From the NCBI RefSeq assembly GCF_023243075.1, contig NZ_JALKFZ020000126.1, positions 1 through 64,000 on the forward strand: DNA of 64,000 nucleotides, given 5' to 3'. Position numbers and translations under genes: made by a program. The notes below the pieces were generated by a model. That model did not search any database. It saw only the letters and a list, made by a program, of their open reading frames with translations, and was not told where the DNA came from. This DNA is from Frankia sp. AiPa1. Lineage in GTDB: Bacteria > Actinomycetota > Actinomycetes > Frankiales > Frankiaceae. Positions within the stretch are counted from its first letter, which is position 1; every line of letters starts with the position of its first letter. Below are positions 1 through 9,324 of the stretch, one piece after another.

Positions 1-170
1 GGGCGGCGCGGCGCGGCAGCCCGGGCGGACGATCCCGGGCCGGAGGCAGCGGTCGGGCTGTCGGCGGGGGCACCATCCGGACGGTCCGCGGTGGCCGGGC
101 GCCGCTCCCCGTTGAGCGGGATGATCCGTGCCTCGCCCTGGGTCTGCTCGGGAACGTCACCGTCAGCCAT
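1..170 (-). CDS. Probable lysophospholipid acyltransferase (N-terminal fragment, runs off left edge)
   Basis: Only the first 56 codons are in the window. The ATG at 170 follows GGGGAAGG, and the frame stays open to the edge. The peptide begins MADGDVPEQ and includes ARIIPLNGERR, then a Pro/Ala-rich disordered stretch. No catalytic domain is visible. The call rests on position: in mycobacteria (Rv0501-Rv0502) and streptomycetes the epimerase encoded just upstream here is followed by a 1-acylglycerol-3-phosphate acyltransferase-like protein with a short polar N-terminus containing a similar IIP(L/F) motif. The start is well supported; the function is inferred from context. Confidence 0.5.
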   Translation of the reverse strand, partial: MADGDVPEQTQGEARIIPLNGERRPATADRPDGAPADSPTAASGPGSSARAAAPRR

Positions 171-230
171 GGGTGCCGCCGCCTTCCCCGGCTGTCCACC
201 GCGTGGGGCGGGGAACGCCGATCCGGACCG

Positions 231-1274
231 TCATTTCGCCGAGCCCACCAGCCGACACCGGCTCAACGAACCGAGCAGACCGTGTTCCGCCCGGGACACC
301 AACTCGTGATCGAACGTGAATCGAAGGTTGCGGGCCTGGACGAACGCGTCGAACGTCTCCACCGTCGTGTACCGCGGACGGTAGCCGAATACTGCGATCA
401 GCCGGCTCGTGTCCACCGCTCGCCCGTGGGCGAGCAGATCGAGCTGCTCCGCCGAATAGTCGATGATCCGCAGCCGGCGGGCCAGCCCGCCCAGCATCTC
501 GATGGCCGGAAACGGTGCCGGAATGCTCGGTCGACCGGCCCGGCGAGTCGCCTGGGACAACAGCAGGACTCCGTCTCCCGCAACGTTGAAGGTGCCCGCG
601 TGGTGACCGCGGGCGGCCCGCAGAAGCACCGCGAGCGCATCGGTGGAGTGCAGCAGCTGGATGCGCGGGTCGAAACCCAGCACTGTCGGGACGACCGGGA
701 GATCAAGGTAGAACGCGAGCGGATTGTCGGAGTGCGGGCCGAGGATACTGGTGAAGCGCAGTACGGTGACCGCGATGTCGGGCCGGCGTCGGCTGAAGCC
801 GCGCACATAGCCCTCCACTTCGACGGCGTCCTTCGCATAGCCGGCCGTGGGCAGCGAACGCGGCTCGGTGTCCTCCGTGAACAGCGCCGGGTCCCGCGCG
901 GAGGAACCATAGATCGCCGTGGTCGACTTCACGATGACCTTGGTGACGGTCGTCGATTTCTGGCACGCCGCCAACAGCTGCATCGTGCCGATCACGTTCG
1001 TCTCCTTCATCGCGGCCCGGCCGCCGGCGCCGACGGGCGTCGCGATGACGTTGAGATGAAGGACCGTGTCGATGCCGGTTGTGGAGATCACTTTTGCGAT
1101 CAACGGATGCCGGATGTCAGCCCGGACGAACTGGGTCCGGCCCAGATCGGCATCCGGGTCGATCGTGTCGACACCGACGACCGCCTCGATCTCGGGGTCA
1201 GCGGCGAGTACGGACGCGACCTGCGCACCCAGCGGACGGGCAACCCCGGTCACCAGCACCCGGCGTGGTCTCAT
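231..1274 (-). CDS. NAD-dependent epimerase/dehydratase (atypical extended SDR, Rv0501/GalE2-like)
   Basis: A 347-residue cytosolic Rossmann-fold protein. The nucleotide-binding loop TGVARPLG is at residues 9-16, and an acidic residue in GVDTIDPDAD probably recognises NAD ribose. The usual YxxxK pair is replaced by YAKDAVEVE, as in the atypical SDR subgroup that includes mycobacterial GalE2-like proteins, so sugar epimerase activity should not be assumed. The frame is open for 82 further codons upstream, but the ATG at 1274 follows GGGGAGA and starts directly on the Rossmann strand, so I chose it. The gene lies upstream of the acyltransferase on the same strand, as in other actinobacteria. 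Substrate unknown. Confidence 0.85.
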   Translation of the reverse strand: MRPRRVLVTGVARPLGAQVASVLAADPEIEAVVGVDTIDPDADLGRTQFVRADIRHPLIAKVISTTGIDTVLHLNVIATPVGAGGRAAMKETNVIGTMQLLAACQKSTTVTKVIVKSTTAIYGSSARDPALFTEDTEPRSLPTAGYAKDAVEVEGYVRGFSRRRPDIAVTVLRFTSILGPHSDNPLAFYLDLPVVPTVLGFDPRIQLLHSTDALAVLLRAARGHHAGTFNVAGDGVLLLSQATRRAGRPSIPAPFPAIEMLGGLARRLRIIDYSAEQLDLLAHGRAVDTSRLIAVFGYRPRYTTVETFDAFVQARNLRFTFDHELVSRAEHGLLGSLSRCRLVGSAK

Positions 1275-1571
1275 CGCTGTCTCCCCGCCTCGCCCACCGC
1301 GCACCATCCCCGCGCACCGATCGCCGCCTCCGCAGCGATTCAGCCGCAACCCGGCGGTGCTCCGCGATGGTGTCCCACCAGCCGGTGGATCCCGGTACCG
1401 GTAGATCCCAGCACCGCCGGAATTCTCCGCGGATCGCCACCCACCCACGGCACGCGATGCTGTCGTCATCGTACGCCCATCCACGCCGGATTCGCTGCGC
1501 AGCGTGAGAGCACCCGGCACGTCGACTACTCCAGGTAATAATCCTGCGTTTCGCGGGCGGAGCCGGCCGCA

Positions 1572-2435
1572 TCACACCGGGAGCGGCAGATCCCGAACGA
1601 TCTGGAAGGGAGACGCATCGCGAGGAAGCTGACCGACGACGACGGCCTCCTGACGACGCAGACGCAGCACGTCGCAGGCACGCCCACAGTTGACCGCGAT
1701 CATCACACGCCGCAGCGCATCCTCGCACACGGTGACGCCACCGCGAGGCACCTCGCCGTAGGTGTGCGTGAAGGTCAGCCGCATGGCCCGGCTCCCGGCG
1801 CGGACCTCCACCGGATCGCCCAACAGAATGCCCGCGGCCTCGAGGTCGATCCGGGTCATGTTGAGCGAGAGATTGCCGAAGTGGTCGATGGACACGACCT
1901 CGCCGTGCACATGGTCATCATCGACCGTGCAGGTGCGGGGACGGAACTCGGTGAGGCTGCCGGGGTCAAGGCGCGGCCCTACCTCGGCCAGGTCGAGCCC
2001 GGCCGCGAGTCGCGCCGCGACCGGCGCGTACACGTCTCGGCCGCGGAAGACTGCCGTCGGCAGCGGCAGCCACAACTCGCGATTGGCGATCTCGCGCACC
2101 TCGTCGATTCCGCCGCGCGCCTCCCAGGCCAGCGAGGCGACGCCGTTGTCCGGACAGACGAAGATGGAACCATCAACCCCGCGCACCGCGATGCCCCTGG
2201 TGTACCCGTCGGCGTCAAGGCGCTCTACGACGACGAGATGAATGCCGATCGGCAGGTAGCCGATCGCGTCAGCAAGGGTGATCGCCGCATGTCCGACATC
2301 CTGCGCCGCGATGGCGTGGCAGAGGTCGAGCACACGGGCCGCCGGGGCATGCCGAGCGATCACGCCGTGGCAGACACCGACACAGCTGTCGTCCACACCA
2401 TAATCAGACAGGAAGTTGATCCACGAGCCCGCCAT
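1572..2435 (-). CDS. SAM hydroxide adenosyltransferase family protein (DUF62, fluorinase/chlorinase superfamily)
   Basis: A 287-residue protein of the family that splits S-adenosylmethionine into adenosine and methionine using water, and that also contains fluorinase and chlorinase. The N-terminus INFLSDYGVDDSCVG holds the conserved Asp that binds the SAM ribose. IDHFGNLSLNM near residue 190 is the usual start of the C-terminal beta-barrel. I do not see the Ser-rich loop that marks halogenating members, so hydrolase is the likely activity. The start at 2435 is preceded by AGGGGAG; an upstream ATG at 2537 would add a Trp/Cys-rich stretch not expected in the family. No pathway partner is adjacent. 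Confidence 0.83.
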   Translation of the reverse strand: MAGSWINFLSDYGVDDSCVGVCHGVIARHAPAARVLDLCHAIAAQDVGHAAITLADAIGYLPIGIHLVVVERLDADGYTRGIAVRGVDGSIFVCPDNGVASLAWEARGGIDEVREIANRELWLPLPTAVFRGRDVYAPVAARLAAGLDLAEVGPRLDPGSLTEFRPRTCTVDDDHVHGEVVSIDHFGNLSLNMTRIDLEAAGILLGDPVEVRAGSRAMRLTFTHTYGEVPRGGVTVCEDALRRVMIAVNCGRACDVLRLRRQEAVVVGQLPRDASPFQIVRDLPLPV

Positions 2436-2666
2436 CCCGCTCCCCTGACTGCGCCGGCAACACCACCATGTGACACCAGCCTGCCACACTGTAATCGCCA
2501 AAGCACGTAGAGCGATATGCCTGGTTTCATGCCGCACAGTGCGCGTATGCCGTCACGTCACCCAGCAGCATGGTGGCCGACGGGCGGTCACCCACACTCG
2601 CGTGCCGGGTAGGGCGGCCGGATCGTCCGGGGAAAAACTCAGCGGAGCGAGAGGGCGGACTCCCGC

Positions 2667-2765
2667 CTACTTCTTGTTACGCCGCTGAACGCGCGTGCGC
2701 TTGAGCAGCTTGCGGTGCTTCTTCTTGGCCATCCGCTTACGACGCTTCTTGATGACTGAGCCCAC
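2667..2765 (-). CDS. Small ribosomal subunit protein bS22 (AURKAIP1/COX24-type)
   Basis: A 32-residue, extremely basic protein starting at a GTG codon: [19 protein letters not shown], then [13 protein letters not shown]. It is nearly identical to the mycobacterial 30S protein bS22, which sits near the decoding centre. The usual actinobacterial neighbourhood (upstream of the epimerase, downstream of proC) is preserved, although the small HTH gene often found beside it is absent. It is well below the length cut-off of most gene finders. High confidence because almost every residue matches the family pattern. Confidence 0.93.
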   Translation of the reverse strand: MGSVIKKRRKRMAKKKHRKLLKRTRVQRRNKK

Positions 2766-2894
2766 GTACCCGACCGATCTATGTTGAGGAAGTTACCGGG
2801 CGAGCCTACCCGCCACGGCGGGCGAACACGGGAGCCCAGTACTCCGGACTGCCACGGCCACGCACCGGGTGTACCGTAGCCGATCATCAGCCGA

Positions 2895-3695
2895 TCACCC
2901 CACGCGGCCAAGCTCGCGGGATCGCTCGCTGGCCGCCTGGCACGCGTCGATCAGCGCCGCGCGTACCGCCGCCCGGTCCAGGTGGCGCAACGCGGCGATG
3001 GTGGTACCGGCGGGCGAGGTCACCGCCTCGCGCAGCAGCGCGGGATGCTCGCCGGTGTCCCGCAGCATCAGGGCGGAGCCTACGGCCGTCTGGGTGGCCA
3101 GCTGGGTGGCGAGCGGGCGGGGCAGGCCCAGCACAACCCCCGCCTCGACCATGGCCTCGACCAGGTAGAAGAAGTAGGCCGGACCGCTGCCGGACAGGGC
3201 GGTGACCGCGTCGAGCTGCGCCTCGGTCACCCGGGTGACCTGGCCGACCGGCGCCAGCAGCGCCTGAGCCGTCGCCAGATGCTCCTCCTGCGCGTGCTGG
3301 CCGGCGCAGATCGCCGACATCGCCTCGCCGATGAGCAGTGGGGTGTTGGTCATGACCCGAATGACCGGCGGACGTGACGGCAGCAGCGACTCGATCGCCG
3401 CGGTCGTCACTCCCGCGGCCAGCGACACGACCAGCGTGCCGACCGTCACCTGCGGGGCGATCTCGGTGAGCAGGGTCGAGACGTCCTGCGGCTTGACGAC
3501 GATCAGCAGCACGTCCGCCTTGGCCGCGACGACCGTCGGCGGATGGACCGGCACCCCGTGCTGGTCCGCGATCTCCTGCGACCGGCCCGCGTCCTTCTCC
3601 GCCACGACGACATCCGTGGCACCGTGCCCGGACCGCAGGAGTCCGGCGAGCACCGCGCTCCCGAGTCTCCCTGCCCCGATGACCCCAATGACCAT
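2895..3695 (-). CDS. proC: Pyrroline-5-carboxylate reductase
   Basis: A 266-residue enzyme that reduces 1-pyrroline-5-carboxylate to proline with NAD(P)H, the last step of proline synthesis. The Rossmann motif GVIGAGRLG is at residues 3-11. VKPQDV near 75 and the C-terminal dimerisation signature ALSGSGPAYFFYLVEAM and TSPAGTT are typical. Length matches the family. I chose the ATG at 3695, which begins directly on the first beta strand; an in-frame extension to 3782 is basic and unlike the family. Same orientation as bS22 downstream, matching the Rv0500 neighbourhood of mycobacteria. Confidence 0.95.
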   Translation of the reverse strand: MVIGVIGAGRLGSAVLAGLLRSGHGATDVVVAEKDAGRSQEIADQHGVPVHPPTVVAAKADVLLIVVKPQDVSTLLTEIAPQVTVGTLVVSLAAGVTTAAIESLLPSRPPVIRVMTNTPLLIGEAMSAICAGQHAQEEHLATAQALLAPVGQVTRVTEAQLDAVTALSGSGPAYFFYLVEAMVEAGVVLGLPRPLATQLATQTAVGSALMLRDTGEHPALLREAVTSPAGTTIAALRHLDRAAVRAALIDACQAASERSRELGRVG

Positions 3696-3959
3696 GAACG
3701 TCCCTTCCCTCAGCTCTCGTCCACCCGCCGGCCTGGAGAGTACGGCGCACGCGGACGTCACCCGCGGCCGGCCGTCCCGCAAGCCATGCCCCCCGGTCGA
3801 TGGACCCGGTCGCGGCCCCGGTCGCGGCCCCGGTCGCGGCCCCGGACCATGACCTTCGGTCAGGACCGCCGGTCACGTCCGCACGCCCAGGCCCTCGGTG
3901 CGGGTCTGATCCCTCGACGCCGGGCATCCGCGGGTGCGCGCAAGGTCGACCCGGGCGGG

Positions 3960-6608
3960 CTACCACCCCGCGCGGTAGCCCCCGTCGGGGGCGTCCCCCC
4001 TGTGGGCCTGGCGCGAGGCATACCCGGCGGGCGGCGGGTTTTCCGCCGCAGGCTCACCCGAGTACCCAGCCCCACCGGAGTACCCAGCTCCACCCAGGTA
4101 CCCAGCCCCGCCCGGGTCCCAGGCAGCTCCCTGCCCCGCGGGCGACTCCCGGAGCAGCTCGCCCGGATAGACCTCGTCGATGTACGCCGGGTCCGCCGGC
4201 GGCCGACTCGGGCCGGTCACCGAACCCCAGGCGGGCGCGCCACGTCCGGGGGCAGGCCCCCCGGGCACCGGGCCGGGGGCAGGCCCAGGGACCGGGCCGG
4301 GGCTGGCGGAGGTCTCGGGGGACGGCCAGGCCTGGCCGCGCGCGTACCCGGCGGGCGCGCGCGCGTAGCCCTCGTCCACCCAGATATCGTCGGATTCCCA
4401 CGGGCCGGCAGGCGGGGAGACGACGTACCGGTCAGCACCGCGAGGCCCGCGGCGGTCGCCTGGATCCCACGGCAGCTGGCTTCGCGCGTCGCCGTCGCGC
4501 GCGACATTGGGGCCGACCGGCGGCGCGGATCCAACTCGCGGCCCTGAGTGCGCCGATGTCCTCGGTGCCCGACCGGCGGCCAGCCAGGCGGTCTCCTCAC
4601 CGACCCAGTGGCCGTCCGGACCTGGCCGGACCTGGCCGTTTCCCGACTGACCGCCGTTGCGGGACAGGTCGGCCGCTCGGTTCTCGGCGCCCACCTGGGC
4701 CCGGTGCTCCTGGCCAGCGGAGCTGGCTGCCGCGTCGGACCATGACGGAGCCCGGCCATCCGGACCGGACCGATGACGCATCCGCTCCCGCGCGTCGTCC
4801 TCCCACTCACGGTCAGCAGCCCGTTCATCGTCAGCCCACTCACGGTCAGCCGTGGCACGGGCCCGCTGTCGTCCAGCCTGGTGCCATCGATCGTCGGGAC
4901 GGCCATCGATCGCAGCGCCCGGGCGGTCCGAAATGCCGGAATCTTCCGCGCTCCCTCGGCCGGATGACCCGCGCGGCGCACGGGTACCGGTCGAGCCGGA
5001 CGGATCAGACGTGCCGCGCGGATCAGGTGAGCCGTGCCGACCAGGCGAGGCGTGCCGACCAGGCGAGGCGTGCCGACCAGGCGAACCGGGCGAACCGGGC
5101 GAACCGGGCGAACCGGGGAGATTGAGCCAGGTGGTGTCCTCCACGCGCTCGCCCGGCATCGGGTCTCGCGGCGCCGGGGGGACCGGCAGGGCGCCGGCCG
5201 CGTCCGCGATGGGCGCCCTGGCGGGTCCGCGTGGGGTGTCCGCCCAGGCCGGGCGCGCCCGCTGGGCCGGCTTCTCGATGAAGCGGTTGGAGAAGTAGGC
5301 GACGACGGTACTGATCGCCGCCGCACAGACCACTGACGGCCACAGTCCGATCCGTGGCACGAGCTGTCCGTTTGCCGCCGAGATCACCGGGTAGTGCCAC
5401 AGATAGATACTGAAAGTGATCTTTCCGAGGAACGCCATCCGCGGCCGGCCGAGCAGTCGAACCCAGGCCGCGTCCCGGCGCAGGTCGGCGCTCAGGACGA
5501 CGATGGCGGCAAGCAGGGCGCTCGGCAGGTAGGCGGCATGGTCCAGCCAGTTCGCGGTGCGGCTGTCCTTGTTCGGGCCGACGAAGGCGAACACGACCAG
5601 CCCGATCGCGGCGGCCAGCCCCAGGCTTGCGATGCACCGTCCCGCCGGCCAGCGCCCCAACGCGGCCAGAGTCGCGGCATTCGTCGACCGGGTGGATCGG
5701 TCCGCCGCGCCCCGTCCACCCGCACGCCCGCCGCCGCGGGTGCCACCAGCATCCGCACGGGCGGCGCGTCGGTGCCGACGCTCCCCGGAGTCCGACCCGG
5801 GCCGCGGGGGGGCTGGCAGGTCCTGCGCCCAGGCGAGGGCCCGCAGCCGAGCATCGCGCCAGACCGCCAGCAGACAGCCGATCAACAACGGCGCGACGTG
5901 CGTGTCCAGGGCCAGATAGACGCGTGAGTGCGGCGCGCCGCTGCCCGCCACGACGAACGTCCAGGCGGACAGCGCCGCGATCAGCCCCACCAGGATGCTC
6001 GTCAGGTGAGGCCGCAGTCGGGCGGACCCGGTCACCGTCAGAAACAGCACCGGCCACAGCAGGTAGAACTGCTCCTCCAACGACAGCGACCAGACGTGGG
6101 CAAGCCAGCGGCCACCCGCCCCCGGATGCAGGACCTTGTACCAGTTGTTCACATTGAAGAACGCCGAGACGGCGCTGCCGATGTAGTCGTCGCGGAAGGC
6201 GATGTCGTTCCATTTGAACGCCACCGTCACAGCCAGCCCGACCAGCAGGTAGACCCACATCGCAGGCATGAGCCGGTAGGCGCGTCGCACCAGGAACCGA
6301 CCGATCGAGACCGTTCCGGTCCGATGACGTTCGGCCAGCAGCAGTGCCGTGATCAGAAACCCGCTGAGGACGAAGAAGACATCGACCGCGACGTTGCTGG
6401 CGTGGATGGCGCCCATGTGACCGGCAAGGATGATGTAGATGCAGATCACCCGCATGCCGTCGAGTGCCGGGTTGTAGGCGAAACGGGCGGCCGCATCCGC
6501 CGCGGCCGCCCGCGCCGCGGCGGCGGCGGCGGCCGGACCGTCCATACGCGGGCCGGCCGACCTGGCCCGAGGCTCTCTCACCACATCCTGGCTCGCGGCA
6601 CGCGCCAT
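3960..6608 (-). CDS. Membrane acyltransferase (acyltransferase 3 / OafA family) with a long disordered C-terminal tail
   Basis: An 882-residue integral membrane protein. Residues about 45-460 form the acyltransferase-3 domain with roughly ten hydrophobic helices. The motif LDGMR followed by AGHMG provides the Arg and catalytic His of the family, and SLSLEEQFYLLWP and LGKITFSIYLWHYP are further hallmarks. Members acetylate or acylate sugars of cell-surface glycans. From about residue 480 the protein is low complexity, with GSP triplets, a repeated SPGRHA unit and GYSGGAG units encoded by tandem DNA repeats. Helices inside the domain are interrupted by a polar Gly/Arg-rich insert near residue 290. 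GGAGGAGG lies 11 bases before the ATG at 6608 and decides the start over upstream Met codons. Substrate unknown. Confidence 0.85.
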   Translation of the reverse strand: MARAASQDVVREPRARSAGPRMDGPAAAAAAARAAAADAAARFAYNPALDGMRVICIYIILAGHMGAIHASNVAVDVFFVLSGFLITALLLAERHRTGTVSIGRFLVRRAYRLMPAMWVYLLVGLAVTVAFKWNDIAFRDDYIGSAVSAFFNVNNWYKVLHPGAGGRWLAHVWSLSLEEQFYLLWPVLFLTVTGSARLRPHLTSILVGLIAALSAWTFVVAGSGAPHSRVYLALDTHVAPLLIGCLLAVWRDARLRALAWAQDLPAPPRPGSDSGERRHRRAARADAGGTRGGGRAGGRGAADRSTRSTNAATLAALGRWPAGRCIASLGLAAAIGLVVFAFVGPNKDSRTANWLDHAAYLPSALLAAIVVLSADLRRDAAWVRLLGRPRMAFLGKITFSIYLWHYPVISAANGQLVPRIGLWPSVVCAAAISTVVAYFSNRFIEKPAQRARPAWADTPRGPARAPIADAAGALPVPPAPRDPMPGERVEDTTWLNLPGSPGSPGSPGSPGRHASPGRHASPGRHGSPDPRGTSDPSGSTGTRAPRGSSGRGSAEDSGISDRPGAAIDGRPDDRWHQAGRQRARATADREWADDERAADREWEDDARERMRHRSGPDGRAPSWSDAAASSAGQEHRAQVGAENRAADLSRNGGQSGNGQVRPGPDGHWVGEETAWLAAGRAPRTSAHSGPRVGSAPPVGPNVARDGDARSQLPWDPGDRRGPRGADRYVVSPPAGPWESDDIWVDEGYARAPAGYARGQAWPSPETSASPGPVPGPAPGPVPGGPAPGRGAPAWGSVTGPSRPPADPAYIDEVYPGELLRESPAGQGAAWDPGGAGYLGGAGYSGGAGYSGEPAAENPPPAGYASRQAHRGDAPDGGYRAGW
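4060..5120. repeat. Tandem short repeats inside the acyltransferase tail
   Basis: The tail-coding DNA holds several short in-frame arrays. About four copies of a 9-base unit (cgaaccggg) lie near 5085-5120. Three near-copies of an 18-base unit containing gaccaggcgaggcgtgcc lie near 5035-5085. Related gtacccagc repeats lie at 4061-4115. On the coding strand they specify Gly-Ser-Pro, Ser-Pro-Gly-Arg-His-Ala and Gly-Tyr units. All unit lengths are multiples of three, so copy-number change would keep the frame. Confidence 0.8.
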
Positions 6609-6980
6609 GGTGACCGTCGCCTCCTCCATCAGCACGCCGACGAGCGGCGTTTGCGTCGGGGTGGATACGCGACGGCGGGCCGGGCTGTGCGCAGCCGCAC
6701 CTCACCAGCGCCGTAGCGGCGGATCCGGCCCATGGGCCCACCACCACTCGCTACGCCGGCAAAGTCCGTCACCACCCCGCGATCGCGGCCAGACTAACGG
6801 ATGGCTAAACGGCACTGAAACCGATAAAACATCATCATCTATAAATCAACGGAGGGTGTGCGATACAACACAAACAAGCACACACTTTATATCAAACAGA
6901 ACCACTACAGCGATTCCCGGGGGTGCCCGGATCCGGGCACCCGGATGGACCGGGCCGGGCGTCGGTGCGGTGCGATGCGG
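6609..6980. other. Intergenic region with an AT-rich patch (no gene seen)
   Basis: A gap of 372 bases between the acyltransferase start and the end of the next methyltransferase gene. Positions about 6800-6910 are strikingly AT-rich for this genome (for example ataaaacatcatcatct and actttatatcaaac). I see no protein-coding pattern or RNA gene. The patch sits about 200-300 bases upstream of the leftward acyltransferase gene and could be its regulatory region. Confidence 0.5.
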
Positions 6981-7832
6981 TCAGGCGGCCAGAGGGCCGG
7001 GGACGCGTGCGATGACCAACAGTGTGCGGAAGGGTTCGACGACGACCCCATCCGGAAAGGCACGCAGGATGCTGTCCCGCTCGGCGGCCAGATAATCCTC
7101 AAGACGGTCGCCGATGGCTGCCACGTATGACTTCGACCGCTGCCAGGTGAGGTAGTCCGCAAGCCCGATACGCCGTTCCCACCGCCCGCTGAGCGTCACG
7201 ACCTCCTCGAAGTGACCCGTCCAGCGCAGCTCGTCGGCATACGGGCGGGTGCGGTAGCCGCGCTGATAGCCGGGGCTCATCCGCTCGAGGCGGTCCTGTT
7301 GGCGCTGCCACCAGCGCGCCTGCTGCGCGTCGACGTCGTTCCACCAGACGGCGAGCGCACCGCCCCCGCGCAGGACCCGGGCCGCCTCGGCTGCCGCCAC
7401 CGGGACGTCCACCCAGTGCCAGGCCTGCGCATAACAGATCAGATCGGCCACGCCGGTCCGCAGCGGGAGCGCTTCGCCATCACCTCGGACGGCCGGTAGC
7501 CCGGGCGTGTCGTCGAGCAGCCGAGCAAGCATGTCGGGGCCGGGCTCGACCGGCACGACCCGCGCGCCACGCCGCAGCAGCAGACGTGTGGCGATGCCCG
7601 TGCCCGCTCCGACGTCCACGACGTCCGCACCGAACAGCGATCGACCGAGAATCCGCTCGATGTCGACCAGGATCTGCTCCGGATACCCCGGCCGCGTGGC
7701 CGCGTAGGCGTCGGCCAGCGCGTCGAACACCGAGCCGGTGGCGGTGCGGGCCCGAAACGGCAGGGCCGGGGACGATCCCGCGCCCGGGGCAGGATCGCCG
7801 GGCTCTCTCGGTGTGCCGTTCGGACGGGTCAC
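6981..7832 (-). CDS. Class I SAM-dependent methyltransferase (methyltransferase type 11)
   Basis: About 283 residues. Motif I is VVDVGAGTGIATRLLLRRGA near residue 75, followed by VVPVEPGPDML (acidic residue for the SAM ribose), GDGEALPL and AWHWVDV. This is the pattern of UbiE/type 11 methyltransferases with the AQAFHWF-like signature. Substrate cannot be read from sequence. The frame stays open far upstream through the neighbouring gene, but those residues are Arg/Ser-rich and implausible. The GTG at 7832 (starting MTRPNGTP) is my choice; its ribosome binding site is weak, so the start is uncertain by about 35 codons. Confidence 0.8.
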   Translation of the reverse strand: MTRPNGTPREPGDPAPGAGSSPALPFRARTATGSVFDALADAYAATRPGYPEQILVDIERILGRSLFGADVVDVGAGTGIATRLLLRRGARVVPVEPGPDMLARLLDDTPGLPAVRGDGEALPLRTGVADLICYAQAWHWVDVPVAAAEAARVLRGGGALAVWWNDVDAQQARWWQRQQDRLERMSPGYQRGYRTRPYADELRWTGHFEEVVTLSGRWERRIGLADYLTWQRSKSYVAAIGDRLEDYLAAERDSILRAFPDGVVVEPFRTLLVIARVPGPLAA

Positions 7833-7890
7833 GGCCCGATTGCGCCGAGCCTCCCCGACCGTGTCAGCCCCTGCTGCCGGGCACGGACGG

Positions 7891-8745
7891 TCATGGGCGG
7901 GGGGCCGGGCCGGGAACGGTCGCGAGCGACGGTGCCGCGAAGTGCAGGCGGGTGAAGGCCAGCGCCTCGGCGAGGTCGGCCTCCCGCTGTGCGCGTGACT
8001 CCGCCCGACGGGTGTTGATCTCCACGACGATCGTGCCGTCGAAGCCGCCCGCGGCAAGCAGTTCGAGAAGCTCGGCACAGGGCTGGGTGCCCCGGCCGGG
8101 CACGAGGTGCTCGTCCTTGGCCGAACCGAGACCGTCGGCCAGGTGCACGTGGACGAGGCGGTCACCGAGCTGGCCGGCCATGGCCATCGCATCGGAGCGG
8201 GACACGCTGGTGTGCGACAGGTCGAGAGTCACGTGCGCATAGTCGTCGCCGACGGGCGACCAGTCCGGCGCGTAGGCGGAGACCTCTCGGCCGCGGGCCC
8301 GCAGCGGGAACATGTTCTCCACGGCGAACCGGACGTCGGTCTCTGACCCCATCCGCTCGATGCCGGTGATGAAATCCCGCGCGTAGTCACGCTGCCAGCG
8401 AAACGGTGGGTGGACGACGACCGTCGGGGCGCCGAGGGTCTCGGCGACGCTGCGGGCACGCACCAGCTTGGACCACGGGTCGCTTCCCCAGACCCGCTGG
8501 GTGAGCAGCAGACAGGGCGCGTGCACCGCGAGGATCGGCAGCCCGTGATAGTCGACCAGGCGGCGCAGTGCCTGCGGGTCCTGGCTGACCGGGTCCGTCC
8601 ACACCATGATCTCGACGCCGTCGTAGCCGAGTCGGGCGGCCATCTCGAAGGCCGACGCCGTCGACTCGGGGTAGGTCGAAGCGGTGGACAGCGCGACCCG
8701 GGCCGCGGGGGCCTGCGGCGCCGGGCCGGTAAGGGACCGGGGCAC
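7891..8745 (-). CDS. Sugar phosphate isomerase/epimerase-like TIM-barrel protein (AP endonuclease family 2 fold, Rv0498-like)
   Basis: The core begins at [17 protein letters not shown] and shows TIM-barrel metal-ligand positions: [35 protein letters not shown] and VHVHLADG, ending with [11 protein letters not shown]. Such proteins are xylose isomerase-like and bind divalent metal; the substrate is unknown. It corresponds to Rv0498, and its place between proC and ppx matches mycobacteria. The GTG at 8745 is chosen about 20 residues before the core. The frame is open to 9171, adding a Ser/Pro/Gly-rich stretch with SVPPG repeats, so a longer N-terminus is possible. Confidence 0.82.
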   Translation of the reverse strand: MPRSLTGPAPQAPAARVALSTASTYPESTASAFEMAARLGYDGVEIMVWTDPVSQDPQALRRLVDYHGLPILAVHAPCLLLTQRVWGSDPWSKLVRARSVAETLGAPTVVVHPPFRWQRDYARDFITGIERMGSETDVRFAVENMFPLRARGREVSAYAPDWSPVGDDYAHVTLDLSHTSVSRSDAMAMAGQLGDRLVHVHLADGLGSAKDEHLVPGRGTQPCAELLELLAAGGFDGTIVVEINTRRAESRAQREADLAEALAFTRLHFAAPSLATVPGPAPRP

Positions 8746-9324
8746 CGCGAGTGCGGATCCCGTCCTGCGCGCGGACGACGCCGGGACGGAGCCGGGCGGG
8801 ACCGAGCCGGGCGGGACCGAGCCCAAGGAGACTGCGGCGACGGCCCAGTCCGAGGCAGACGATCCGGCCCGGGGAGACGATCCGGGCGAGGGGGACGGGG
8901 ACGGGGTGGACGGCGCAACTGCGGCCGCGGGCGGGCCAGCCACCACCGACCGAGCCGAGTCGGCCGGCCACGCACCCGCTCGCCGCGCCCGCAATCCTTC
9001 TCCCTGCCCCAAGAGTCGGCGACCGGACCTTGCGGTCGCCCTCCTCGTCCAGGCTAGGCCATCTCCACGGCTCCGCCCGCGGTGAGCCTCAGCCAAGGGG
9101 GGCACATAGCCCGACATCTCACGTGACAACGGCCACATTCGATCATCATCGCACTGGGATGGGCACTTCACAACCCGAAAAGTCCTTTTTCCCCTTTATG
9201 GGCCAGCGGGTCGGCCGGACAGTGCCGCAACCGCACGCCCGCCCACGCTCACCGGCGCGCCGGCATCGGGATCGGGATCGGGATCGGCCACCGAACGTGG
9301 ACCTACGGCCACCAGGGGTCAGCA
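8746..9324. other. Upstream region of the TIM-barrel gene and end of the ppx gap
   Basis: Positions 8746-9171 are in frame with the sugar phosphate isomerase-like gene and may be a low-complexity extension. Imperfect copies of gagccgggcgggacc occur at 8791-8821. Positions 9172-9324 hold no recognisable gene. A short gatcgg-type repeat (atcgggatcgggatcgg) lies at 9266-9282. Confidence 0.45.

Noticed and set aside
1572..2435. Fluorinase or chlorinase
   Set aside because: Same superfamily, but I cannot see the halide-binding features; water-using SAM hydrolase is the cautious call.
2887..3966. Long frame overlapping proC on the same strand (about 359 residues)
   Set aside because: It is Gly/Arg-rich with no motif, and lies over the clear proC frame; it is a high-GC shadow.
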